Origin: Nonlabens xylanidelens
GTDB taxonomy: Bacteria > Bacteroidota > Bacteroidia > Flavobacteriales > Flavobacteriaceae
Direction of reading: 5' to 3'
DNA length: 64,000 nt
Assembly: GCF_002934445.1 (NCBI RefSeq)
Contig: NZ_PTJE01000001.1
Coordinates: 620,001-684,000 of the forward strand
In this document: piece by piece, positions 1 through 7,430 of the stretch
How the letters are laid out: the number at the start of each line of letters is the position of its first letter
How positions within the stretch are numbered: the stretch's first letter is position 1
Program-made: the position numbers and the translations under genes
The notes under the pieces: generated by a model
What the model saw: the letters and a program-made list of their open reading frames with translations, nothing else
Told to the model about the DNA's origin: nothing
The model's database searches: none

Positions 1-603
1 TAGTCTAAATGCACCATCCTTAAAAGGATCTAAAACCACATTTAAATCGTCAGAAACGCCGCCTTCCGGAAAAATACAAATCCCAACACCATCTTGCATG
101 CGCTGTCTAGCACGATCAAAAACCTCTTTTCTACTTCTAGGATTTTTTCTATCCACTAGAATACAAGTACGCTTATAGAAAAAACCAAAAACAGGAATCT
201 TAGAAAGCTCTTTTTTACCTACAAAGACAAAAGGGTTTTTAGAGATCAACAACATCATCATAATGTCAGTCATACTCGTGTGGTTGGCAACCAGCATATA
301 ACTTTGATTCTTTTTCATGGGTTGGGCACGCTTAATAACTGGCCAGAAACCCATTCCATAGATAATTATTGCCGACCAAAATCGAGCTACCTTAAAGAAT
401 AAATGATACGTTTTTTCTGAAATAGTAAGCAGTACCAGTAAGGGAAACATAATAATAATAGGTACACCCATTAAAATATAAAACCATACTCGGTACAAAG
501 GCATCAATATGTAGCGCATCCATTTCAAGGTATCAAAAATAGAAGAATTTATGACTTTATGGACATCTATTTCTATGGATCTACTTAAAATAATTGCCCT
601 CAT
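1..603 (-). CDS. 1-acyl-glycerol-3-phosphate acyltransferase (PlsC family), 3' part cut by window edge
   Basis: This minus-strand frame stays open from an ATG at 603 to the window edge, giving 201 codons without a stop. The protein shows the PlsC signature NHTSMTD (the NHX4D catalytic motif), then GKKEL, and FPEGG further on. A hydrophobic stretch near residues 40-62 is a likely membrane anchor. The family transfers an acyl chain to lysophosphatidate or a related lipid at the inner membrane. An internal ATG near 537 (MRYILMP) is an alternative start. It diverges from trpS across an 80-bp gap. The C-terminus is missing, so the exact acceptor cannot be judged. Confidence 0.85.
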   Translation of the reverse strand, partial: MRAIILSRSIEIDVHKVINSSIFDTLKWMRYILMPLYRVWFYILMGVPIIIMFPLLVLLTISEKTYHLFFKVARFWSAIIIYGMGFWPVIKRAQPMKKNQSYMLVANHTSMTDIMMMLLISKNPFVFVGKKELSKIPVFGFFYKRTCILVDRKNPRSRKEVFDRARQRMQDGVGICIFPEGGVSDDLNVVLDPFKDGAFRL

Positions 604-634
604 GATATTTTATAAAGCTTTAACGTCCTTTCCA

Positions 635-666
635 TTGTGTTGATCGCTTTTTACTATTTATCTTTG
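635..666 (+). promoter_or_regulatory. trpS promoter, Bacteroidota type
   Basis: A TTG at 635-637 is followed after 21 nt by TATCTTTG at 659-666, matching the Bacteroidota sigma consensus TTG-N17-23-TAnnTTTG. The trpS ATG lies 17 nt downstream. Confidence 0.6.
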
Positions 667-683
667 ATCCTCAATTAAAAACA

Positions 684-1652
684 ATGGCAAGAATACTTAC
701 TGGCGTTCAATCTACTGGAACACCGCACTTAGGAAACCTTCTAGGAGCAATTTTACCAGCGATTGAAATGTCTACAAATGAAGAAAACGATTCTTTTCTT
801 TTTATTGCAGACATGCATTCCTTGACACAGATTAAGGACGGAGATTTATTAAGAGAAAACACCTATTCTACAGCAGCAGCATGGCTGGCATGTGGTTTAG
901 ATATCAATAAAACCGTTTTTTATAGACAAAGTGATATACCGCAAGTAACAGAATTAAACTGGTACCTTGCTTGTTTCTACCCATTTCAAAGGCTAACTCT
1001 AGCGCATAGTTTTAAAGATAAAGCAGACCGTCTAGAAGACGTAAACGCTGGTCTTTTTACCTATCCTATGTTAATGGCTGCAGATATTTTATTATATGAT
1101 GCAGAGATCGTTCCTGTAGGAAAAGATCAATTACAACACCTTGAGATTACTAGAGACGTTGCTGGAAGATTTAATAATAAGATGGGAGAAACTTTTATTG
1201 AACCTCAAGCAAAGATTCAAAAGGATGGAATGCTTATTCCAGGAACTGATGGAGAAAAGATGAGTAAGTCTAGAGGCAATTATATCGATATTTTCCAGAC
1301 CGATAAGAAATTGCGCAAACAGTGTATGTCTATAGAGACAGATAGTACACCTTTAGAAGAACCTAAAGATCCAGAAACTTGTAATGTTTTTGCATTATAT
1401 AAGTTAATTGCACCAGAGCAAAAGATACAGGAATTGCGCAATAACTATGAGGCTGGTAACTATGGTTATGGACATGCAAAACAAGCGCTTTTTGAAGCAC
1501 TTTGTGACCGATTCAAAGATGCCAGAGAACGTTATAACTATCTTATGGATAATAGACATGAAATAGATGAGGCACTAGAAGAAGGTGCTTTTAAAGCACG
1601 TCATATTGCAAATGATGTATTAAAACGTGTACGTAGTAAAGTAGGGTATTAA
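684..1652 (+). CDS. trpS: Tryptophan--tRNA ligase
   Basis: Class I aminoacyl-tRNA synthetase that charges tRNA-Trp in the cytoplasm. The HIGH-type motif appears as TPHLGN near residues 13-18 and the KMSKS loop is exact at residues 192-196. The length of 322 residues is normal for bacterial TrpRS. It has its own promoter upstream and a strong hairpin terminator downstream, so it is probably transcribed alone. There is no clear Shine-Dalgarno sequence before the ATG, as is usual in this phylum. No editing domain or unusual fusion is visible. Confidence 0.97.
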   Translation: MARILTGVQSTGTPHLGNLLGAILPAIEMSTNEENDSFLFIADMHSLTQIKDGDLLRENTYSTAAAWLACGLDINKTVFYRQSDIPQVTELNWYLACFYPFQRLTLAHSFKDKADRLEDVNAGLFTYPMLMAADILLYDAEIVPVGKDQLQHLEITRDVAGRFNNKMGETFIEPQAKIQKDGMLIPGTDGEKMSKSRGNYIDIFQTDKKLRKQCMSIETDSTPLEEPKDPETCNVFALYKLIAPEQKIQELRNNYEAGNYGYGHAKQALFEALCDRFKDARERYNYLMDNRHEIDEALEEGAFKARHIANDVLKRVRSKVGY

Positions 1653-1670
1653 TACTTGAATACTTTTTAT

Positions 1671-1707
1671 AACAAAGCCTGTTCTAATATTTAGAACAGG
1701 CTTTGTT
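1671..1707 (+). terminator. trpS terminator hairpin
   Basis: A perfect 16-bp inverted repeat (1671-1686 with 1692-1707) around the 5-nt loop ATATT, followed by a T-rich tract. It lies between the convergent genes trpS and the deoxynucleoside kinase and may serve both. Confidence 0.85.
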
Positions 1708-1734
1708 AATATATTCTTTTCACAAGAGTGAATA

Positions 1735-1773
1735 AATCAAAAATCTCCAATCGTTAATCAGATATCTTTAATC
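1735..1773 (-). repeat. Dispersed 3'-UTR repeat, copy A
   Basis: On the minus strand this reads GATTAACGATTGGAGATTTT followed by TGATTT. It lies within 40 nt after the stop of the deoxynucleoside kinase gene and in the same sense. Related copies are at 42743-42773, 42850-42894, 43033-43070 and 52965-53004. Confidence 0.6.
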
Positions 1774-1774
1774 T

Positions 1775-2392
1775 TTAAGCAAAAAGCCCAGTTAACTCGG
1801 CATCAATTTTATTAATAATACCACCTAGATCTTCAGGATTATTTACAAAATCGATATCATCTACATCGATTATTAATAAGTTACCCTTATCATAACCATG
1901 AATCCATGCTTCGTAGCGCTCATTTAAGCGGCTTAGGTAATCTATAGAGATCGTGTTTTCATAATCGCGACCACGTTTATGAATTTGGCTCACTAGATTA
2001 GGTATAGAACTGCGCAAATAGATCAATAAATCAGGGGCAGCAACTACCTTTTCCATAAGGTCAAATAAGGAACTGTAATTATCAAAATCACGTTGAGATA
2101 ATAATCCCATTGCATGTAGGTTAGGTGCAAATATGCTTGCATCTTCATAAATAGTACGATCCTGTATGATTTTATTTCCACTCTCGCGTATATCCAGCAC
2201 CTGACGGAAACGGCTGTTTAAGAAATAGACCTGTAAATTAAAGGACCAGCGCTCCATATCTTGATAAAAATCTTCTAGATATGGGTTTTCTAAAACATCC
2301 TCAAATTGAGGTGTCCATTTATAATGTTTTGCAAGTAAGTTAGTTAGGGTAGTTTTACCAGCACCTATATTTCCGGCAACGGCTATATGCAT
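1775..2392 (-). CDS. Deoxynucleoside kinase (dNK/dGK family)
   Basis: Phosphorylates deoxynucleosides in nucleotide salvage. The P-loop GNIGAGKTT covers residues 7-15 and the DR-containing motif DRTIYEDA lies near residues 78-85, both typical of the dNK family. The length of 205 residues fits bacterial deoxyadenosine/deoxyguanosine kinases. The preferred base cannot be read from sequence alone. The gene begins 2 nt after the stop of the upstream exported protein (2395-3180), so the two are probably co-transcribed. A copy of the dispersed 3'-UTR repeat follows its stop codon. Confidence 0.88.
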   Translation of the reverse strand: MHIAVAGNIGAGKTTLTNLLAKHYKWTPQFEDVLENPYLEDFYQDMERWSFNLQVYFLNSRFRQVLDIRESGNKIIQDRTIYEDASIFAPNLHAMGLLSQRDFDNYSSLFDLMEKVVAAPDLLIYLRSSIPNLVSQIHKRGRDYENTISIDYLSRLNERYEAWIHGYDKGNLLIIDVDDIDFVNNPEDLGGIINKIDAELTGLFA

Positions 2393-2394
2393 CT

Positions 2395-3180
2395 TTATTT
2401 CTTAACAGGATTGATCTCATAAACGTCCACACGTTTATCATGCCAAAGATAAAGTTTTCCGCCCTTTAGATAAAGGGTTTTAATGTCCTTTTCTAAGATG
2501 GTGATGGTTGCGATCTCGCTTTCGCGAAAGCGGAACGTTTTATCTAACTTATAAACCTTAATTATACCTTGTTTAAGTATAACTAGACTTTCAAAATCAT
2601 AATCTATAAGTGTGGTATTTTCTATAGCTAGGGAAGAGGTTTTACTACCGTAGGAATTAAATGTTTCTATAGAATGATCACTCAGCACATGACAAAAATT
2701 ATAATCACTGTATAATTGAGATGTAGTTTCTTTTAAAACAGCAGTGCTTATTAGAGTCTTGTTATTAATGTAATCGTATAACTCTAGACGGTTTTGGTCC
2801 AGATCGTGTAACCATAAACGGCGCTCGCCGGCTAGTCTAGCGTGTTCTATAAATCTGCTAGGTGTTAGTTGATTTAAAAGAATACGCTGCTTTTCATTAA
2901 GCCTATTATCTAGTAAAACTATGGTCTGAGTGTCTTTATAGAATAATAAAATGCTTAATGGGTTGATAAGATCTACCTCAGTTAAATCGCCTAATTGTAG
3001 GTCATAGAATTGTGTGACCTCTTTACCGTTTTTCTTGAAAAAGGCATCGTTTTTACCATAATAAACAGCGCCAAAATCATCAAGACCATAGAAAGAGTCT
3101 GCCGTAAGATTAAAACCTTGATCTATTTTTTGAGCCCAAGAAAGCGAGCTTATAAAAAGTAAAAAGAATATCCATTTCAT
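2395..3180 (-). CDS. Exported hypothetical protein, possibly beta-propeller
   Basis: I do not recognise a named family with certainty. The ATG at 3180 (MKWIFFLLFISSLSWAQ) gives a compact signal peptide ending in an alanine-type cleavage site; an ATG five codons upstream would only lengthen it. The mature part of about 245 residues is rich in short beta-strand-like segments ending in D or N turns (YDLQLGDLTEVDL, RLWLHDLDQNRLELYDY, LYLWHDKRVDVYEI). This suggests a propeller-like periplasmic or surface protein. A CGCTTTCGCGAAAGCG palindrome lies inside the gene and encodes RFRES in the segment KTFRFRESEIAT. It sits 2 nt upstream of the deoxynucleoside kinase gene, an unexplained pairing. Confidence 0.65.
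   Translation of the reverse strand: MKWIFFLLFISSLSWAQKIDQGFNLTADSFYGLDDFGAVYYGKNDAFFKKNGKEVTQFYDLQLGDLTEVDLINPLSILLFYKDTQTIVLLDNRLNEKQRILLNQLTPSRFIEHARLAGERRLWLHDLDQNRLELYDYINNKTLISTAVLKETTSQLYSDYNFCHVLSDHSIETFNSYGSKTSSLAIENTTLIDYDFESLVILKQGIIKVYKLDKTFRFRESEIATITILEKDIKTLYLKGGKLYLWHDKRVDVYEINPVKK
2517..2532. repeat. 16-bp palindrome CGCTTTCGCGAAAGCG, copy 1 (in gene, RFRES)
   Basis: Exact copy inside the exported hypothetical gene. It is read as RFRES, and the flanks extend the symmetry (TCTCGC...GCGGAA). Confidence 0.95.
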
Positions 3181-3263
3181 AAAAGCAAAGTACAACTAAC
3201 TAAGGACTTTTATAATATGATTCTATTTACTTTAATAACTAGTAATATTAACTAACGACTATT

Positions 3264-3953
3264 TTACGGCGCCATTAATTTATATCCATAACCACGCACG
3301 TTAACTATTTCTAACTGGTCGTCTTGCGCTAGTTTTTTTCTTAACTTAGTAATAAATACATCCATACTACGGCCAGAGAAAAAGTCATCATTACCCCATA
3401 ATTTTTTAAGAATAAAAGTACGGTCTAGTACTTTGTTTTTCTTTAAAACAAGGTGGTATAACAAGTGTGATTCTCTATGAGTCAATTTAGTAACCTCTTC
3501 TTTATAAATAAGTTGTTGTTTTGGGAAATTAAAAGAATAGTCGCCTAGTTCATAAATAGCAGCGGTTTTTTGAACCGTCTGTCTACTCAATAGGTTTTCT
3601 ATGCGCACTATAAGTTCTTCCATAGAAAAGGGTTTTTTAAGGTAGTCATTACCACCTACATGAAAACCTTCTAGAACGTCTTCTGTTTGAGATTTTGCGG
3701 TTAGAAAAATAATAGGAATTTCTTCATTCTCTACGCGTATTTTCTTAGCAAGTTCAAAACCGTCTAGTTGCGGCATCATTACATCTAGTACCAGTATGTC
3801 TGGTTGTTTTTCATGAAAAGCATCTAGTGCTAGTGCACCGTTTTCTTTATGTCGTACACTAAAACCTCTAGTCTCTAGACTTTCTTTTACGATCATTCCT
3901 AATGCAGGTTCATCTTCGGCTAGGATAATGTCTATGGTGGTATTTTTATTCAT
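3264..3953 (-). CDS. OmpR-family response regulator
   Basis: Cytoplasmic DNA-binding regulator of a two-component system. The N-terminal receiver domain shows the acidic pocket E13-D14, the phospho-acceptor D57 in VLDVMMPQLDG, the conserved T in FLTAK and the K in YLKKPFS. A winged-helix DNA-binding domain follows (about residues 130-229; THRESHLLYHLV, RSMDVFITKLRKKL). The length of 229 is normal. Its start overlaps the end of the sensor kinase gene by 8 bp, indicating translational coupling. The overall form resembles Bacteroides RprY. The pair is divergent from the GLPGLI/TonB-receptor genes, which are plausible targets, but that is inference. Confidence 0.95.
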   Translation of the reverse strand: MNKNTTIDIILAEDEPALGMIVKESLETRGFSVRHKENGALALDAFHEKQPDILVLDVMMPQLDGFELAKKIRVENEEIPIIFLTAKSQTEDVLEGFHVGGNDYLKKPFSMEELIVRIENLLSRQTVQKTAAIYELGDYSFNFPKQQLIYKEEVTKLTHRESHLLYHLVLKKNKVLDRTFILKKLWGNDDFFSGRSMDVFITKLRKKLAQDDQLEIVNVRGYGYKLMAP

Positions 3954-5433
3954 GAGGCATCGTGATTTTAAAAGTGGTTTGTGGTTGTGCAGCAGCAGTA
4001 ATCGTACCGTTGTGTTTTTCTATAATAGATTTAGTATAAAATAAACCGATACCGAATCCTTTTACATCGTGTCGGTTTCCTTTTCCTACTCGGTAAAACT
4101 TGTCAAAAATAAGTTTTACGTCCTTATTGCTTAAATTCTGTCCATTATCGCTAACAGTAATAATAGTGGAATTAGAATTGTTTTTTAAATCGACTGTGAT
4201 CTGGTCACCACCGTATTTTATTGCGTTATCTATAAGGTTATTAATGGCATTTTCTAGGTGAAAAGCATCGGCAGTAATGGTGATGTTTTTATCTAACTCG
4301 TTAAATGTAATTTTTTTAGAAGTTTGATTTTGATGTTTTTTAATGATTACATCTATCAATTCATTAATCTCAAAAGCACTTTTTTGTAGCATGAGATCTT
4401 TGCTGTCTAGCGTGGCAGTTTCTAATATGCGCTCTACCATACCGTTAAGCTTTACTAACTGGTCGCGACCCATACTTAAATACCGATCGGTTTTATCGAG
4501 ATCTCCACTATTTGTAAAGCTTTGTACACCTTCTAGTGCCGCGCTAGCAGTAGCGATAGGTGTTTTAAACTCGTGTGTGATGTTAGAGATTAAATCGTTT
4601 TTCATCTCTCCTAGAGCTTTTTGTTTTTTAATTATCTGTAATAGATAAAAGAGACAGAGAACAACTGCTGCGATAAGAAGCGCGCTTAATAGAATACCGG
4701 TTAGGTTTAGTTTATAAATGTTAGGGGACAGACTAGAGTAATTTAATAACAACGCATCCCCACGTCTTATTAATTGAGAATTTGCTCTAAGAACGTTTTT
4801 GTCGATACTTTTTAATAAAAAATTATTCTCGTCTGTCTCTACTACTTTAAATTCATACTCTACATCTAGACCTCTATGAGTGAGATGTGTATTAAGAAGA
4901 CTGTCTAGTCTTTCCAGATTCATTTCTTTTTCTTGTAGACTTCTCACCACTTTTGCAGTAAGGGTAAACATGGTGCTAGGTAAATTAACTCGGTCTGTAA
5001 AAAAGGTTTCTACAGGAATGTAGTCACCATCAGGTTTTTGAATTTCATAGTTAGGAAAATTCCACAAATCCTTCATAGGTTCTAGTTCATTTAAACTAGC
5101 CATATCACCACCTTGAGTAATGAAAATCTCACTCATTTCATTAGTAGGTCTGTTTTCTAACAGAAAACCTAAACTATCTACGTTACTAAAAAGTTTGTCA
5201 AATTCTTTCTTACGATTAGTCGTCTGTTTAACAATGATTCCAACGTTATTATCCTTAACGAGCTGTTCATAATAAGTATCAACACTTTGGTCTAGACTCT
5301 TCTGCAAGTCAGTAACCAGATTTTTTTTTGATTCTTGAAAGTTGTTGTAATTCCAGTATAGTTGAATTGCTAGGGTAGTAGCAATAACAACACTTATTAA
5401 AACTAGAAGAAAGTGATATTTTCTATCATTCAT
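3946..5433 (-). CDS. Membrane sensor histidine kinase
   Basis: Inner-membrane partner of the adjacent response regulator. A first membrane helix is at residues about 8-28 and a second at about 247-268; the region of about 215 residues between them is the periplasmic sensor. The HisKA dimerisation helix carries the phospho-acceptor H287 in ITHEFKTPIA. The ATPase domain shows the N-box NAINNLIDNAIKYGG, DNG in the G1 box, FDKFYRVGKGN in the F-box, and GFGIGLFY in the G2 box. No HAMP domain is obvious between the second helix and HisKA. The signal sensed is unknown. Confidence 0.95.
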   Translation of the reverse strand: MNDRKYHFLLVLISVVIATTLAIQLYWNYNNFQESKKNLVTDLQKSLDQSVDTYYEQLVKDNNVGIIVKQTTNRKKEFDKLFSNVDSLGFLLENRPTNEMSEIFITQGGDMASLNELEPMKDLWNFPNYEIQKPDGDYIPVETFFTDRVNLPSTMFTLTAKVVRSLQEKEMNLERLDSLLNTHLTHRGLDVEYEFKVVETDENNFLLKSIDKNVLRANSQLIRRGDALLLNYSSLSPNIYKLNLTGILLSALLIAAVVLCLFYLLQIIKKQKALGEMKNDLISNITHEFKTPIATASAALEGVQSFTNSGDLDKTDRYLSMGRDQLVKLNGMVERILETATLDSKDLMLQKSAFEINELIDVIIKKHQNQTSKKITFNELDKNITITADAFHLENAINNLIDNAIKYGGDQITVDLKNNSNSTIITVSDNGQNLSNKDVKLIFDKFYRVGKGNRHDVKGFGIGLFYTKSIIEKHNGTITAAAQPQTTFKITMPHE

Positions 5434-5553
5434 AATTTCAAAGGTGCGCTATTCCTACTATACATAGAAGTCGATTAACATATATTAACGCAACTTAACC
5501 CTGACAACTATAAAAATAGTTGATATTTGAATAACTAATTAAAAACCAACTAC

Positions 5554-6402
5554 ATGAAATCATTTAATCTAAGTATGTTATTCTTTGTCGTTCTCGCTTT
5601 CGCGAAAGCGTACACAGTACAAGCACAGCAAGACTTTACTGGTATCGCCCATTACCAAAGTAAAATGACTATGAAACAATCTGAAGATAGCACTCAAATG
5701 GCAAAACTAGAGCCTGCTATGCGAGAGATGATAGAAGAGGCTATGAAAAAAGCTGGTGAGGCAGAATTTACTCTCAAGTTTAACCGTACAGAGTCGCTTT
5801 ATGAAAAAGTAAAGAAACTTGCTGCACCTAAGAAACCAGTAAATGGTATGAGTATGACCATTGAAATGAGTGGTAATGGAGATACTTATGGTACTACTTA
5901 CAAGGATCTTACTGCGCAAACCTTTCTAAGAGAAGATAACATTCAAGGAAAGGAATTTCTCGTAACTGATAAAATTGAAAAGCTAGATTGGAAAGTGACT
6001 GGAGAGACTAAAATGATAGGTAAATATACTGCGATGAAAGCAACCTATACTTTTCCTAAAGAAGAGAAGGAAGAAAGTGAAGAAGAATCTACAAGTTTAT
6101 TAAACATGGTAGATGACAAAGAACACGTAGTAACCGCATGGTTTACTATGGATATTCCTATAAGTAATGGTCCTGGAATTTATCAAGGATTACCTGGTTT
6201 AATACTAGAACTCAATGAAGGAGAGATAACTATTTTATGTAATAAAATAGAAATGAATCCAGAAGATTTTGAAATTAAAAAGCCTAGAAAAGGAAAAGAG
6301 ATATCTACTGAAAAATTCAACAAACTAAGAGATAAAAAGGCAAAAGAAATGAGAGAACGTTTTAAAAGCGGCAGTGGTGGTGTTTTTATCGAGACGCACT
6401 AG
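5554..6402 (+). CDS. GLPGLI family protein 1
   Basis: Exported protein with the family hallmark GIYQGLPGLILELNEG at about residues 208-223. The signal peptide runs over about the first 25 residues and ends in VQAQ. Upstream of this site AFAKA is encoded by a CGCTTTCGCGAAAGCG palindrome. The mature protein is rich in K, E and M. The biochemical role of the family is not established; members often sit next to TonB-dependent receptors, as here. The protein shares a common plan with the next gene (conserved WKVTGET.MIG and LKFNR segments), so they are tandem paralogs. The length of 282 is typical. Confidence 0.9.
   Translation: MKSFNLSMLFFVVLAFAKAYTVQAQQDFTGIAHYQSKMTMKQSEDSTQMAKLEPAMREMIEEAMKKAGEAEFTLKFNRTESLYEKVKKLAAPKKPVNGMSMTIEMSGNGDTYGTTYKDLTAQTFLREDNIQGKEFLVTDKIEKLDWKVTGETKMIGKYTAMKATYTFPKEEKEESEEESTSLLNMVDDKEHVVTAWFTMDIPISNGPGIYQGLPGLILELNEGEITILCNKIEMNPEDFEIKKPRKGKEISTEKFNKLRDKKAKEMRERFKSGSGGVFIETH
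5595..5610. repeat. 16-bp palindrome, copy 2 (in signal peptide, AFAKA)
   Basis: Exact copy read as AFAKA inside the signal peptide of GLPGLI protein 1. Confidence 0.95.
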
Positions 6403-6500
6403 GCACTGTGTTAAACTTATCTTAACATGAAACTATTGTTTTTTTTGGACGTCTAAGATTTGGCTAACTGTTTAAAAGCTGATAATCAAATTACACGATC

Positions 6501-7355
6501 ATGAAAAAAAAGGTATTATTAATCATTGCTATAATCTTCACTGGTGTGCTGAGCGCACAAGATTTTTATGGTGAGGCAACTTATATGTCTAAGACTAAAA
6601 CCGACACTAGTTTCTTACCAGAAGATGCATCTCCACAACAAAAAAAGCGTTTTGAGGAAAGAATGAAGGCTTTTAATGAAAAGACTTTTGTACTTAAATT
6701 TAATCGTAATGAATCTACTTATAAAGAAGAGAAAGAACTTTCTGCACCTGGACAAGGTGGCGGTCGTGGCCCTGGAAACTTTTTAGGGACAGCTATGGCT
6801 GGTGAAAAGTACAAGAATCTTAAAGATGGTGAGTGGATAGAGCAACGCGATATGATGGGTAAAACTTTCTTGATAAAAGATAGTATCCCTAATCTAGAGT
6901 GGAAAATTACTGGAGAGACTAGAATGATAGGTCAGTATCAGGCCATTAAAGCAACTGCTGTTAAAAACAACAATGAATTAGATTTTTCTGCTTTTAGAAG
7001 ACGTGGACGCAACAATTCTAGTGACGATAAAAAAGAGGAAAAAGTAGCTGAGAAAGTTGACCAAATAGAAATTACAGCATGGTTTACACCTCAAATTCCT
7101 GTACAACATGGTCCTGCAGAGTATGCTGGCTTACCTGGTTTAATATTAGAAGTTAACTCAGGTAAAACTACCTTACTATGTAGTAAAATAGTAGTGAACC
7201 CAGAAGATAAGGAAGAGATTAAACCTGCTACAAAAGGTAAGGAAACTAATGAAGAAGAGTACAACGTCCTTTTCAATGAAAAGATGAAAGAAATGTCAGA
7301 ACGTTTCGGTCGTGGTGGTCGTGGAGGCGGCGGCGGCGGTCGTGGCAGAGGATAA
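6501..7355 (+). CDS. GLPGLI family protein 2 with Gly-Arg-rich tail
   Basis: Paralog of the preceding gene. It has a signal peptide of about 19 residues (IFTGVLSAQ), the hallmark AEYAGLPGLILEVNSGK, and the shared WKITGETRMIG segment. Two Gly/Arg-rich tracts are present: GQGGGRGPGN near residue 90 and a C-terminal tail of about 17 residues made almost only of G and R. The first paralog lacks that tail. It lies 98 bp after GLPGLI 1 and 75 bp before the TonB-dependent receptor. A terminator-like hairpin precedes the receptor, so expression of the receptor may be attenuated or separate. Its function is not known. Confidence 0.88.
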   Translation: MKKKVLLIIAIIFTGVLSAQDFYGEATYMSKTKTDTSFLPEDASPQQKKRFEERMKAFNEKTFVLKFNRNESTYKEEKELSAPGQGGGRGPGNFLGTAMAGEKYKNLKDGEWIEQRDMMGKTFLIKDSIPNLEWKITGETRMIGQYQAIKATAVKNNNELDFSAFRRRGRNNSSDDKKEEKVAEKVDQIEITAWFTPQIPVQHGPAEYAGLPGLILEVNSGKTTLLCSKIVVNPEDKEEIKPATKGKETNEEEYNVLFNEKMKEMSERFGRGGRGGGGGGRGRG

Positions 7356-7379
7356 ATAACACTTAAATCAAAACTTTTT

Positions 7380-7414
7380 GCGAGAGTAACCTAACCATTA
7401 TTCTCGCTTTTTTT
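7380..7414 (+). terminator. Terminator-like hairpin between GLPGLI 2 and receptor
   Basis: A 10-bp stem (7380-7389 with 7398-7407, one G-T pair) and an 8-nt loop are followed by seven T. It lies 17 nt before the ATG of the receptor, so it may be a partial terminator between genes of one cluster. Confidence 0.7.
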
Positions 7415-7430
7415 AATCAAAAAACTTAAC

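Noticed and set aside
52-683. Possibility that the partial gene at the left edge is not coding because no complete frame is reported there
   Set aside because: It is truncated by the window edge, but the translated frame shows NHTSMTD and FPEGG, so it is a real PlsC-type gene.
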